A stretch of DNA of 64,000 nucleotides, taken from the NCBI GenBank assembly GCA_034437555.1, contig DAOTTQ010000002.1:1-64000 (forward strand). The letters are read 5' to 3'. Positions 8,312-16,925 of the stretch are shown here, piece by piece; position 1 is the stretch's first letter; every line of letters starts with the position of its first letter. The DNA is from JANWYT01 sp034437555. GTDB lineage: Bacteria > Chloroflexota > Anaerolineae > Aggregatilineales > Phototrophicaceae. A program made the translations under genes and the position numbers. The notes below the pieces were generated by a model. It did not search any database. It was not told the origin of the DNA and saw nothing but the letters and a program-made list of their open reading frames with translations.

Positions 8312-9415
8312 CTAGCGGGGTTCAGACTTTGCATCGTAACGTTCTAGCCATTCTTCTAGGATGGCTTCACGTTGTTCTGCTGCCCAATAAAGGTCATTGT
8401 CGATGATGAGGTCAATGGCGTTTTCTGGGTATCCAGCAGGGATAGGCAAGCCAGTATCGTAGGCTGTGATGGGATAATTAGTGGCATAAAGTGCGAGTGC
8501 TTCCTCACTAATTGCCCAGTCTAAGAAGGTATAGGCTGCGGGGTTGGTAATCTCTTTCTTGATAAGTGCATTGGCTTCCAAATCCCAGCCACTGCCTTCT
8601 GCGGGCCAAATCCCGATGATGGGTTCGCCACTGTCGGCTTGGCGAACAGCGCGATATCCAAAGGAAATGCCGATGGGGTACTCGCCTGCACCTGCCATAC
8701 GGCATGGCTTAGAACCAGAGTGGGTGTAAACGGCGATGTTTTTGTCGAGCGCATCAATGTAAGACCAGCCCGAGAGTTCTTCAACATTTTCCACGCTGGC
8801 ATAGTCTGACATTTCGCTGGCTTCGTCCCCGATGAGGGTGAGGATATTGCCTTCATCGTCTGCCATCTGAAGCAAAGCAGCTACAGACAAGAAACCTGTC
8901 CCGGAGGAATTGGGGTTAGGCATTACAATGTAACCTTCATATTCGGGCTTAATAAGGTCTGCCCAAGACATAGGGATTTCTAAGCCAAGACGTTCAATCT
9001 CGATGGTGTTGACGCAGAATACTGTTTCCCAAGCGTCAATCCCCACCCAAACGGGGACATCATTGGGGTCACGGAACCTTGCTTCAACCTTTTCTAAGCC
9101 TTGCGGGGCGTAACCTTCAAGCATACCTTCGCTATCTAGTACCAAAAGACTTGTAGCCGCCAAACCCCAAATGAGGTCGGCTTGAGGATTGTCTTTTTCT
9201 GCTAAAAGACGTGCTGTAATAATGCCTGTAGAATCGCGGACAATATTAACGGTGATGTTGGGATATTTTTCGTTAAAGGGGGCGAGATAGGCTTGAATTT
9301 GGTCATCTTCTAGGGCAGTATAGACGGTCAATTCTCCGCTATCCTGAGCCATTGCAACGCCAATGCTAATGGCGAGGCAAGCTATCGCAATCACAAATAG
9401 ACGCGTAAACTTCAT
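8312..9415 (-). CDS. 2-aminoethylphosphonate ABC transporter, periplasmic-type substrate-binding protein
   Basis: A 367-aa secreted binding protein with a clear signal peptide (KFTRLF, hydrophobic core, cleavage after AMA near residue 23), followed by the class II binding-protein start ELTVYTALEDDQ. The segment YTHSGSKPCRMAGAGEYPIG is characteristic of the AEP-type (PhnS2-like) branch rather than the iron-binding FbpA branch, which carries a Tyr pair here. It leads the import operon. The upstream gap of 175 bases should hold the promoter, but I see no convincing boxes. No Cys lipobox is present. Confidence 0.8.
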   Translation of the reverse strand: MKFTRLFVIAIACLAISIGVAMAQDSGELTVYTALEDDQIQAYLAPFNEKYPNITVNIVRDSTGIITARLLAEKDNPQADLIWGLAATSLLVLDSEGMLEGYAPQGLEKVEARFRDPNDVPVWVGIDAWETVFCVNTIEIERLGLEIPMSWADLIKPEYEGYIVMPNPNSSGTGFLSVAALLQMADDEGNILTLIGDEASEMSDYASVENVEELSGWSYIDALDKNIAVYTHSGSKPCRMAGAGEYPIGISFGYRAVRQADSGEPIIGIWPAEGSGWDLEANALIKKEITNPAAYTFLDWAISEEALALYATNYPITAYDTGLPIPAGYPENAIDLIIDNDLYWAAEQREAILEEWLERYDAKSEPR

Positions 9416-9590
9416 GGTGTTATCTCCGTAGTATCTTCTAAGAGAACGAGAAAATCTATTGCATCTGCCTATGATATGCGATTGTGTTTGTAAAAGATTT
9501 AATCAGGCTTTAAGTCACTATGCTAATTTACCTGCCCCCACTTAACCTTAGACACATAAAAGTTTACAAACTCTGCCACTTTCTTTATGT

Positions 9591-10565
9591 TCATACCCCC
9601 GTCAATAGCTTTGCTACCTGATAGTAAAGGGGCAAGCCCACGAGGATATTAAAAGGAAACGTAATCACGAGCGAGGCTGTAAGATAGTAGCTGGGATTGG
9701 CTTTGGGGATATTGGCTTCTACAACGGCGGGCGCAGTAATATATGACGCACTGGCTAACATTGTTCCCATTAGCAAGCACCCCCCTGTGGATAAGCCCAC
9801 CAACGCGCTTAGCGCAACGCCTAAAATGCCATGCAGAAGGGGCATGATGATGCTAAATGCCACCAAGAAGAAGCCCATAGTGCGTAAATCTGCCAGCCTT
9901 TTGCCTACCCGCGTTCCCATTTCTAGCAAAAATAGCGTTAGGACGCCTGCGAACAAATCTGAAAAGAAGGGGGCTACCTGATCATGACCTGCCTCTCCTG
10001 ACACAAAGCCAATGAGCAATCCACCCCCTAATAGAAGAAAACTTTTGCCCGTAAACGCAGACTGTACAATTTGACGCACTTCTAGCTTTTTCTCGCCCCC
10101 CAAACGCGCATTTGCCAACATTAGACCCGCCAAGACCGCCGGCAGTTCAATAATAACGTACATCGTAGGCATAAAGCCTTCGTAGGGTGCGCCAATTTGT
10201 GATAAAAACGTGACACAAGCACTTAGCGTTACGGCAGATACGCCACCAAAATGGATGCCGAGCGCGATAGCATCGTCTTCGTTCATTTTGGCAACGCGCG
10301 TTAAAATCAGCCAAGACCACAATGGAATAAGAATACCTACGGTTGCCCCCACCACCAACGCGCCCAAAAAGCCCACTTGTGAGGATTTTGCTAAGTCAAA
10401 GCCTCCCTTTAAGCCTATGGCAAACAGTAAATAGATGGAGATGACATCATAAACTTGTTCGGGAATGTGAAGGTTGCTTTTAACCAACACAGCAATAATG
10501 CCCAACACGAACGCCAAAACCATTGGCGATAGTAAGTTAATGCGGATGATGTCAATTAAATCCAT
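9591..10565 (-). CDS. sbtA: Sodium-dependent bicarbonate transporter family permease (SbtA-like)
   Basis: A 324-aa integral membrane protein with about ten hydrophobic spans. The start (DLIDIIRINLLSPMVLAF) and the segment LLFAIGLKGGFDLAKS are hallmarks of the SbtA/DUF897 family. Its cyanobacterial members import bicarbonate with sodium. A second inverted half carries ASASYITAPAVVEANIPKANP. No SbtB-type PII regulator gene lies beside it. Outside cyanobacteria the substrate of such proteins is often untested, so the family call is firmer than the substrate. It precedes the phosphonate importer on the same strand by 175 bases and is probably transcribed separately. Confidence 0.85.
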   Translation of the reverse strand: MDLIDIIRINLLSPMVLAFVLGIIAVLVKSNLHIPEQVYDVISIYLLFAIGLKGGFDLAKSSQVGFLGALVVGATVGILIPLWSWLILTRVAKMNEDDAIALGIHFGGVSAVTLSACVTFLSQIGAPYEGFMPTMYVIIELPAVLAGLMLANARLGGEKKLEVRQIVQSAFTGKSFLLLGGGLLIGFVSGEAGHDQVAPFFSDLFAGVLTLFLLEMGTRVGKRLADLRTMGFFLVAFSIIMPLLHGILGVALSALVGLSTGGCLLMGTMLASASYITAPAVVEANIPKANPSYYLTASLVITFPFNILVGLPLYYQVAKLLTGV

Positions 10566-10649
10566 TGCAAAAATCCCTTGTGTAGATGGTTAAACTTACA
10601 GTACATATAAACCCCACGTTATGCCTATAGTTTTCTTTTTAGGCAGATT

Positions 10650-10680
10650 AAAAAACGCCCTCATCGGGGGATGAGAGCGT
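10650..10680 (-). terminator. Intrinsic terminator of the alpha/beta hydrolase gene
   Basis: Read on the minus strand, ACGCTCTCATC and GATGAGGGCGT form a near-perfect stem followed by TTTTTT. It lies 38 bases after the hydrolase stop and before the bicarbonate transporter. Confidence 0.8.
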
Positions 10681-10717
10681 CTGTTTATTATGAGATATGG
10701 CAAAAGAAAGTGGGGTG

Positions 10718-12001
10718 TTATTCGCCAGCGCGAAGCGTTAAGCCGACAGCAGTGCGATTAGTAAAGCCCGCCCAATAGGTGTTTTCTTCGGTGGGGTTGC
10801 CTTCTTCGTCTACGCTGTACACGCCGTCATTGGCATCTTCTACGGCAACATCAAGGTAAACGCTGTTGTCCTCACCCTTAAGGTGTTGACCGAAGAAAGC
10901 GGTTACGAAGTGTTGGTTAATGTTAATCATGTGGCGTCTGTCCCAAACGGGTTCACTATAGCGTTCATAATCACCAAACAGGGTGGCTTCTGCCACAGGA
11001 GGATTGGGGGCGGTATTGTGTAAGCCGTTCACAAACGTTAGTAAATAGCGTTCAGAGTTTACTGCGCCATCAAACAAGTTCACAATGCCTTCGTGGATAG
11101 CAACATCGTCGCGTGAGCCAGAAATCCACAGGGTGGGTGCTGTGATATTGGCGAGTGCGTCGGCATTCCAGAAGCTAACGCCGGGTGCGCCAACGGCACG
11201 CAAATCACCGCCCCATGGCGAGAACAAAACAGCAGCTTTAACGCGAGCATCGCCTTCATAGGTTTCGCTAAACAAAATGGGAGTGGCTGCTTCGCCCAAG
11301 AAATTTGCCATAACTTCGTTATAGCCTGCGCCAAGCGTTGCCAGTGCGCCAAAGCCACCCATAGAGTAGCCTATAATCGCCGTATTGTCGGCATCCACCA
11401 AGCCCGCCAAGAAGCCATCGCCTGCGCCTAGTTCTGCCATTTGGTCAATGACAAAGCGTTGGTCACTGGTACGATTAAGTAATGTGCTACCAAAATTTGC
11501 CACGTCCAAGAATGTGGAGTCGGTGTGGTCAATTGCCACCACCACATAGCCCTTAGAGGCTAGGTTTTCTGTGAGGTTGCTCATCATAAAGCGGGAGCCT
11601 GGATACCCATGTGACACAACGATGAGGGGGTAAGGGGAGGCTTCTGTGTTGGGTTCTGCATCACGTAAGGCACGCCCTGCAAAGGCAAATGGACTTAGTG
11701 AACCTTCCACATCGGCACGTCCAAAATTGTCGTCATAGGTGGTGAGTTCTTCCACACCATCAGGAATTAGCGCGGGATACCACACTTCAACCGTCAAGGG
11801 GCGGTCATAGATAGCGGCATTAAGTACGTCAACGCTATCGGGCTTACTAAGGGAGAGGGTTTGTACGCCCACACCATATTCTCCGCGTGCCGAAAGTTCT
11901 GGCGCACCCGGTACTTGGTCGCCAATGACAAAGCTATCTTGTGCCATTGAGGACACCGCAACTAACGCCAATAACGTAAGTGTAAACCATCTTTTTAACA
12001 T
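10718..12001 (-). CDS. Secreted alpha/beta hydrolase (PAF-acetylhydrolase/dienelactone-hydrolase-like)
   Basis: A 427-aa exported serine hydrolase. The signal peptide (MLKRWF, hydrophobic core) is cleaved near SMA-QD at 20. The oxyanion segment HGYPGS is at 131-136 and the nucleophile elbow GYSMGG places Ser at 213. Likely acid and base lie in SGSRDD and NGLHN. The beginning of the fold (VEVWYPA) and the insert pattern match the PAF-acetylhydrolase-like group, but the substrate is unknown. It is a single gene with its own operator-containing promoter upstream and terminator downstream, which suggests regulation by a nutrient-type repressor. Confidence 0.8.
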   Translation of the reverse strand: MLKRWFTLTLLALVAVSSMAQDSFVIGDQVPGAPELSARGEYGVGVQTLSLSKPDSVDVLNAAIYDRPLTVEVWYPALIPDGVEELTTYDDNFGRADVEGSLSPFAFAGRALRDAEPNTEASPYPLIVVSHGYPGSRFMMSNLTENLASKGYVVVAIDHTDSTFLDVANFGSTLLNRTSDQRFVIDQMAELGAGDGFLAGLVDADNTAIIGYSMGGFGALATLGAGYNEVMANFLGEAATPILFSETYEGDARVKAAVLFSPWGGDLRAVGAPGVSFWNADALANITAPTLWISGSRDDVAIHEGIVNLFDGAVNSERYLLTFVNGLHNTAPNPPVAEATLFGDYERYSEPVWDRRHMININQHFVTAFFGQHLKGEDNSVYLDVAVEDANDGVYSVDEEGNPTEENTYWAGFTNRTAVGLTLRAGE

Positions 12002-12072
12002 TTTTTCCTCTTAACTATTTTGCCTATAAGATTTATTAGTGTGGCTTTGCACAAGGCAAGCCATATCTGAAT

Positions 12073-12100
12073 TGTATAGTTAAACGTTTAACGGGGTCAA
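12073..12100 (-). promoter_or_regulatory. Promoter with LacI-type operator in the spacer, for the hydrolase gene
   Basis: On the minus strand, TTGACC (12095-12100) and TATACA (12073-12078) are spaced by 16 bases. The spacer is filled by a perfect 14-bp palindrome, GTTAAACGTTTAAC (12079-12092), with a central CG as in LacI/GalR-family operators. No LacI-family gene is in the window. Confidence 0.65.
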
Positions 12101-12202
12101 TCCCCAGAGGCAAACGGCTCACATGGCGCTTATATTGGGCAAAAACGTGCCATAAGGGTTATACTTTAGCTATAAAAATTTTATGTCGTGATAGGGGATG
12201 TT

Positions 12203-13705
12203 ATGAAGCCTATAGAGTGGCTTGCCTTAGTGTTTCTGCTTGTAATTTGTATAGTGGTTGCGCCTTTTCTTTGGGGTGATTTGTTGTGGTATGACGAGGG
12301 ATTTTCGCGGTGGATATCGGGTGGACTCACATTACAACCACTATCCCTGTTTCAAATTCCCGAACTCGTGTTCGCTAACTTAGCAGAGCGACACCCTCCG
12401 ATGTTCTACATGATGACGCATGTCGGAAGCTGGTTTTGGGGCTTTTCTGATTTTTCGATGCGGTTGATTCCCTTTTTCGCGGGTGTGCTTGGCATCTCTA
12501 TGATGTATCGCCTAGCCAAAGACATGACACAGCACGCTTGGGGAGGGCTTTTAGGGGCTTTTGTGGTGGGCGCATCGGCGTTTTACCTTAATTACGTCCA
12601 CGAAGCGCGTTTGTACTCGCTGGTTTTTCTGGCTACGGCAATGATGACGTGGGGCTATTGGCACTTGTCACAAACCCCAACAGTGAAACGCTTCGGCTGG
12701 GCGATATTCTTAGGGGGAACACTACTCGGTTTAACCACTTACTATTTCTTTTTGCCTGTAGTGGGGCTGATGGGCTTGTATCATCTGATTTGGGGGCGTA
12801 GTGCGTTACGATGGCGAAACATCCTCATTGGCTTTGTGGTTTGTGGCGTTCTTAGCGCACCGCCTTATATTCTCTTTCTTCTTGGAGATAAACAGATTAT
12901 TTTGGGCGGTGGATTAACTTCTAATGCTAACGATGTATTGAGAAATGTTTTGGCGTACTTTAGCAATCAATCGACACGGTTTTTCGCGTTAATTGCTGCC
13001 GTTGGTATTGTGCTGATGCCCGATAAACAACGAACGTTTATTTTGTGGGTAGGGGTGGGTTACTTAGCCTTTTCGATGGCTTCCGCATCGTTTACGACCA
13101 TTTATAGTGTGCGTAATTTCTTGTCGCTATGGGTGTTTATGGGGCTTATTTTTGTGTTTGCTCTCATTGAAATAGCACGATTTGGGCGTGTGGGAAAGGT
13201 GCTGGCGGTGCTGGCGGTACTGGTATGGGGGGCAAATGCCACACAATATCCGACAACCTATAACAATGGACGCGGTGTTAACCGCGAGAATTTTACTGCC
13301 ATGATGCCGATTTTAGAAACTTGTGCGTTGCGTCAAGATGAAATACTTATTAGCTTCGGGTTTCAACAATGGGCCTGGTTAACACCTGTCTACTACTTCC
13401 AAGACACCCCCCTAGACGTGATTTATGTGCAACAAGCGTTTGATAATTTGGATGGCATTACAAATATAAGGAGCTTTTCTTCTCGCGCAGACGAACTAAG
13501 TGAAGCATCGCGTATTTGGTTTGGCACAATTACTACTTCTGGTCAAGTTTCAGAATACACTCGTGTGACCCAAGAACTAAAAGAACAGGGCTTTTTGCAG
13601 TGTGGGTTCAACTATCGTAACCCCGAACTGATGCTTAATGTATTTGTAAAGGAGAGGGCATTGTGTCCTGTTGCGCCCCTCGCGCCTTGTGAAATTAGCC
13701 CCTAA
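12203..13705 (+). CDS. Membrane glycosyltransferase, GT39/PMT-ArnT-like family
   Basis: A 500-aa polytopic protein with about 10-11 membrane spans and a C-terminal extracytoplasmic domain of about 130 residues. The first loop has WYDEG (D31 E32), the acidic pair used by PMT/ArnT-type GT-C enzymes. A second loop has ERHPP (H64), also typical. These enzymes transfer sugars from polyprenyl-phosphate donors outside the membrane; the acceptor here is unknown. ATG 12203 is chosen over GTG 12188 because AGGGGA sits just upstream of it. The gene appears monocistronic. Confidence 0.75.
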   Translation: MKPIEWLALVFLLVICIVVAPFLWGDLLWYDEGFSRWISGGLTLQPLSLFQIPELVFANLAERHPPMFYMMTHVGSWFWGFSDFSMRLIPFFAGVLGISMMYRLAKDMTQHAWGGLLGAFVVGASAFYLNYVHEARLYSLVFLATAMMTWGYWHLSQTPTVKRFGWAIFLGGTLLGLTTYYFFLPVVGLMGLYHLIWGRSALRWRNILIGFVVCGVLSAPPYILFLLGDKQIILGGGLTSNANDVLRNVLAYFSNQSTRFFALIAAVGIVLMPDKQRTFILWVGVGYLAFSMASASFTTIYSVRNFLSLWVFMGLIFVFALIEIARFGRVGKVLAVLAVLVWGANATQYPTTYNNGRGVNRENFTAMMPILETCALRQDEILISFGFQQWAWLTPVYYFQDTPLDVIYVQQAFDNLDGITNIRSFSSRADELSEASRIWFGTITTSGQVSEYTRVTQELKEQGFLQCGFNYRNPELMLNVFVKERALCPVAPLAPCEISP

Positions 13706-13726
13706 GTGAATAGGGACTTTGGGGGA

Positions 13727-13963
13727 TTATCGGTGGGTGTTAATGATTTCTACGGCACGCTTTACGCCGTTTTCGGACTGAATCTTCTTGCCTAGCGTAC
13801 TGGTGCGTTGGCGCATTTGGGGGTCTTGAATGTGTTGTTGGTTAGCTTGTAGACCATTGAGAATAAGGTCGGTGATGAGGTCGGGAAGGGTATCCCACTG
13901 TGCTTCTAGGGTGGCATCGCCCATGATGTGTTCTAAAATAAGCCCCCCGCGATGAACGTTCAT
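13727..13963 (-). pseudogene. Short ORF whose C-terminal half resembles a glycosyltransferase tail; probable gene remnant
   Basis: This encodes 78 residues. The last 40 or so (DPQMRQRTSTLGKKI, then ENGVKRAVEII) match the pattern that ends UGT/MGT-family glycosyltransferases, where a basic helix and a GVxRAVExI helix close the protein. The catalytic domains are absent and the N-terminal 25 residues match nothing I recognise. I therefore read it as the surviving end of a decayed gene, but an intact small protein cannot be excluded. No good ribosome-binding site precedes ATG 13963, whose start overlaps a 12-bp palindrome. Confidence 0.4.
13952..13963. promoter_or_regulatory. TetR-style palindrome
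   Basis: ATGAACGTTCAT is a perfect 12-bp palindrome with GAACGTTC core, the style of many TetR-family operators. It coincides with the ATG of the short minus-strand ORF. No regulator gene is adjacent. Confidence 0.3.
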
Positions 13964-14103
13964 TCATTTTATACGACACAGTCGGATGTGCGTCAAGAGG
14001 GCAAGAAGATATTGGGAATGATGTAAGAGGTTGCTGAAGAAATGAGGATAAAGAATGGCTTGTGTCGGTGAGGGTTTATGGGGTTGTGACGGGCAAGTTG
14101 CCC

Positions 14104-14131
14104 TTGATTTTTGTGGTGTGTCACCTATAAT
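14104..14131 (+). promoter_or_regulatory. Promoter of tRNA-Lys
   Basis: TTGATT (14104-14109) and TATAAT (14126-14131) are 16 bases apart, placing the start a few bases before the tRNA at 14146. A GGGCAAGTTGCCC inverted repeat (14091-14103) abuts the -35 box. Confidence 0.65.
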
Positions 14132-14145
14132 GAGCAACACAATTT

Positions 14146-14217
14146 GGCCTCGTAGCTCAACGGCAGAGCAGTTGACTCTTAATCAATTGGTTGTAGGTTC
14201 AAATCCTACCGAGGTCA
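14146..14217 (+). tRNA. tRNA-Lys (CTT)
   Basis: A full cloverleaf can be folded by hand. The acceptor is GGCCTCG/CGAGGTC, the D arm GCTC/GAGC, the anticodon arm GTTGA-CTCTTAA-TCAAT with anticodon CTT at 34-36, and the T arm GTAGG-TTCAAAT-CCTAC. Discriminator A; CCA is not encoded. Confidence 0.93.
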
Positions 14218-14231
14218 CATCCAAATAACTA

Positions 14232-14268
14232 AAAAAAAGGGGATAACTAAAGACTATCCCCTTTTTTT
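14232..14268 (+). terminator. Strong intrinsic terminator after tRNA-Lys
   Basis: A run of A, GGGGAT, a short loop, ATCCCC and seven T form a symmetric hairpin that can work in either direction. Confidence 0.85.
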
Positions 14269-14367
14269 GCGTTTGTCAAATAGAACTTTTGTACTATGAT
14301 ATGTGTATCAATTGTGAGGCATTTAACCATGAGCAACACACTAATAAAACCAAAAAGGAATTAACGC

Positions 14368-14622
14368 ATGTCACTAGATGGAAGGGACACGATTAATACC
14401 ATTTTGCGCCACGAAAGCAAGCGCGACAGCTGTAAAATTGCGCTGGTGCGTGCCATCAATGATATTGCCCTAGAATACCCTACGTTGCCCACTCATGCCG
14501 ATATTGCCAATATCTTTCGTTCAGAAACTAGAGAACGCTTTGGCACAGAGGGCAAAACTAACCTAAAAACATGTACCACCCAATCCATTAAGCAACTGAT
14601 ACGCTCTATGGCAGAAGCGTGA
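14368..14622 (+). CDS. Small hypothetical protein, possibly the N-terminal stub of an HNH-type endonuclease
   Basis: An 84-aa protein with a good ribosome-binding site (AAGGA, 8 bases before ATG). The segment DSCKIALVRAINDIALEYP resembles the helical N-terminal region seen in a group of HNH restriction-like nucleases (SxKxALLRALxDxA). No HNH or other catalytic motif is present, and the frame ends before one could occur. It may be a truncated gene or an independent helical protein; I cannot give it a function. An 11-codon ORF (14329-14364) ends just before it and overlaps its ribosome-binding site. Confidence 0.5.
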   Translation: MSLDGRDTINTILRHESKRDSCKIALVRAINDIALEYPTLPTHADIANIFRSETRERFGTEGKTNLKTCTTQSIKQLIRSMAEA

Positions 14623-14840
14623 AACTGGGCGGTATTTTAGGGTTTATGCGTGATGCTCCTTTAAGAATGTTTCCCCTATTTAATTTCCTCTGGTGAAAAG
14701 CGATAGGGTTGTTTAACCACATGGTAGGGTGTTTCAAGCCTCTATCCATATAAAACAGTCCCATTGATATTTGTGCATGTGTGGTTTAGACTCTCACTCA
14801 CCTTTATGGGTATTCCTTACTCTCTTAGTTGGGACAAACC

Positions 14841-16076
14841 ATGCACAAATCGCAAACCCCAAAACTTTACTATGGTTGGTATATCACCGTTGCGCTAGCA
14901 ATTACAGAAACTGTGTCTTGGGGCATTGTCTATTATTCGTTTACCGTGTTCATTACGCCGATGGAAGCCGAACTAGGCTGGTCTAGGGCAGAGCTAACGG
15001 GTGGTTTTTCGTTTGCATTGCTCATTGCGGGCGCGATGGCGTTTCCTGTAGGCACATGGATTGATAGGCACGGCGCACGCTGGCTAATGACGCTGGGGTC
15101 TGTTTTGGCGAGTGCGATGATTTTGGCGTGGTCACAAGTGACCGATTTAGGCGCGTTTTATCTGGTATGGGCGGGCTTGGGCATAAGCGCAGCACTGGTT
15201 TTGTATGAGCCTGCCTTTGCCGTCATGGCAAGCTGGTTTAACCACAGGCGCGGTACAGCACTAGCAATGATCACGTTTGCGGCGGGGCTTGCCAGCACCA
15301 TTTTCGTGCCATTGTCTGATGTGCTTTTGCAAGCCTTTGGCTGGCGAGATGCTGTTGTTATTTTGGGCATTATTCTTGCCGTCACCACCATTCCCTTACA
15401 TGCGCTTATCTTACGCCGTCGCCCTTCGGATTTGGGGCTATTGCCCGATGGTGAAGAAGAGGGCAAACAGAAGCGTGTCCCCCTTAAAATTCTTTCCCTT
15501 AGTGATGCGCTACGTAACCCGTTTTTCTGGCGATTAACCGCCGCATTTAGCTTGGCGTTTTTAGCGGCTTCTGCCATTCGCGTGCATTTTATCCCGTTTC
15601 TGATAGACGCAGGCATTAATTCCAGTTCGGCTGCGCTGGCAAGCGGGGCTATTGGGCTAATGCAAGTCGTGGGTAGGCTGGCGTTTATCCCCCTAGAAAG
15701 CCGTTTAACGGGGCGCATCATGGTTTCGCTGGTGTTGGCGTTGCAAGGTGTGGCGATGTCCTTTTTTCTTTTGGGGGTATCTGCCACAACTGTTGTCATT
15801 TTTGTGGGGGTGTTTGGGGCGGCGTATGGCGCACAAGTGCTGGCACGTGCCTCTATCATCGGTGAGCTATTCGGCTCATCGCACTATGGGCAAATTTCTA
15901 GCATTATGTCCATCTTTTTAACGGTTTCTGGCACACTTGCGCCGGTGGGGGCGGGGCTGGTATATGACCATTTTCAAAGTTACCAGCCCGTTTTATGGGG
16001 AAGCGTACTCATTGCAGGAATAGCAACGGGCATTATTCTTTTGTCTAAGCCACAGCACAACACCCCAACCGCGTAA
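14841..16076 (+). CDS. Major facilitator superfamily transporter (OFA/MCT-like)
   Basis: A 411-aa transporter with 12 predicted membrane spans and a central cytoplasmic loop (RRRPSDLGLLPDGEEEGKQ). The start YYGWYITVALAITETVSWGI and the motif-A-like loop GTWIDRHGAR after span 2 are typical of the oxalate/formate and monocarboxylate branch. A small organic anion is a likely substrate, but this is family inference. ATG 14841 is preferred to TTG 14829, though neither has a strong ribosome-binding site. The GNAT gene follows by 20 bases and may be co-transcribed. Confidence 0.85.
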   Translation: MHKSQTPKLYYGWYITVALAITETVSWGIVYYSFTVFITPMEAELGWSRAELTGGFSFALLIAGAMAFPVGTWIDRHGARWLMTLGSVLASAMILAWSQVTDLGAFYLVWAGLGISAALVLYEPAFAVMASWFNHRRGTALAMITFAAGLASTIFVPLSDVLLQAFGWRDAVVILGIILAVTTIPLHALILRRRPSDLGLLPDGEEEGKQKRVPLKILSLSDALRNPFFWRLTAAFSLAFLAASAIRVHFIPFLIDAGINSSSAALASGAIGLMQVVGRLAFIPLESRLTGRIMVSLVLALQGVAMSFFLLGVSATTVVIFVGVFGAAYGAQVLARASIIGELFGSSHYGQISSIMSIFLTVSGTLAPVGAGLVYDHFQSYQPVLWGSVLIAGIATGIILLSKPQHNTPTA

Positions 16077-16096
16077 TATGAAAGGGCTTTGTTAAA

Positions 16097-16834
16097 TTGC
16101 TCATCTTTTTAGAAACACTCGCAGCGCGTTCATGGTCGGGCTTTGAAGAACGCCTTTATGATGGGTGGGTAATGCGCTTTGGTGGGGGGTATAGTAACCG
16201 CGCCAATAGTGTGAGTACCCACGCTTCAACACTGCCCCTAGAAGAAAAGGTCGCGTTCTGTGAACGTGCCTATGCAGAAAAAAGCCTCCCCGCCATTTTT
16301 AAGTTTACAGAAGCCACACAACCCCCGCATTTAGAAGCCCATCTGATAGCGAAAGGGTATCGGCGCACCAATGATACTAGCGTGATGACGCTTTCTTTGC
16401 TGGGGCGTTTGTTTGCGCCTGCTTGCGATGTGAGCTTGCAAACGACACTAACGTTAGATTGGCTAGGAGCGTTAAAGCGCATGAAGCATTTGGATGAGCG
16501 CAAAAACGAAGCGCACCGCCTGATTTTAGAGCGCATTGCTACGCCGATTGCGTATGCCCGTGTGATGGATGACGAGCGCATTGTGGCGGGCGGTGTGGGC
16601 GTGGTGGATAGCGAACACATCGGTATTTTTGATATTGTAGTGGATGAGGCTTATCGCGGGCGAGGCTTGGGCAAGTGTGTTACAGAGGCTCTATTAAGCT
16701 GGGGACAATCTGAAGCGGCAAAGACCGCCTATTTACAGGTAGACACGCTGAATAAGCCGGCTTTAAGCATTTATCAGCAATTTGGCTTCCAAGAAAGGTA
16801 TCGTTATTGGTATCGCGTCCAAAATGGGCTTTAA
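16097..16834 (+). CDS. GNAT-family N-acetyltransferase
   Basis: A 245-aa protein. The C-terminal half has a complete GNAT core: IFDIVVDEAYRGRGLGK gives the acetyl-CoA pyrophosphate loop (R/Q-x-x-G-x-G/A), followed by the helix and the late strand LQVDTLNKPALSIYQQFGF. The N-terminal half (WVMRFGGGYSNRANS) is the conserved front domain of a common bacterial subgroup. The substrate is unknown. Translation probably starts at TTG 16097, 11 bases after AAAGGG, because no suitable ATG exists before the conserved region. Confidence 0.82.
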   Translation: MLIFLETLAARSWSGFEERLYDGWVMRFGGGYSNRANSVSTHASTLPLEEKVAFCERAYAEKSLPAIFKFTEATQPPHLEAHLIAKGYRRTNDTSVMTLSLLGRLFAPACDVSLQTTLTLDWLGALKRMKHLDERKNEAHRLILERIATPIAYARVMDDERIVAGGVGVVDSEHIGIFDIVVDEAYRGRGLGKCVTEALLSWGQSEAAKTAYLQVDTLNKPALSIYQQFGFQERYRYWYRVQNGL

Positions 16835-16925
16835 GCAGATACCAAGTGTAAAAGAGATGTCCTCTCTTAAAGCCAGCTTATGATACGATAGGGACATAAA
16901 ATGCCGTGTTTAAGGAGTGGAGCGC

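Noticed and set aside
8312..9415. Iron(III)-binding protein of an Fbp-type transporter
   Set aside because: The overall fold is shared, but the HSGSKPCRMA-type segment and phnX nearby fit the aminoethylphosphonate branch better.
14130..14340. Repeated 12-mer ATGAGCAACACA (14130-14141 and 14329-14340) as a functional repeat
   Set aside because: Only two copies, no dyad symmetry and no further similarity around them; chance or a small duplication remnant is as likely.
14329..14364. Leader peptide of 11 codons before the small ORF at 14368
   Set aside because: It has only a weak ribosome-binding site, no run of a regulatory amino acid and no attenuator hairpin between it and the next start.
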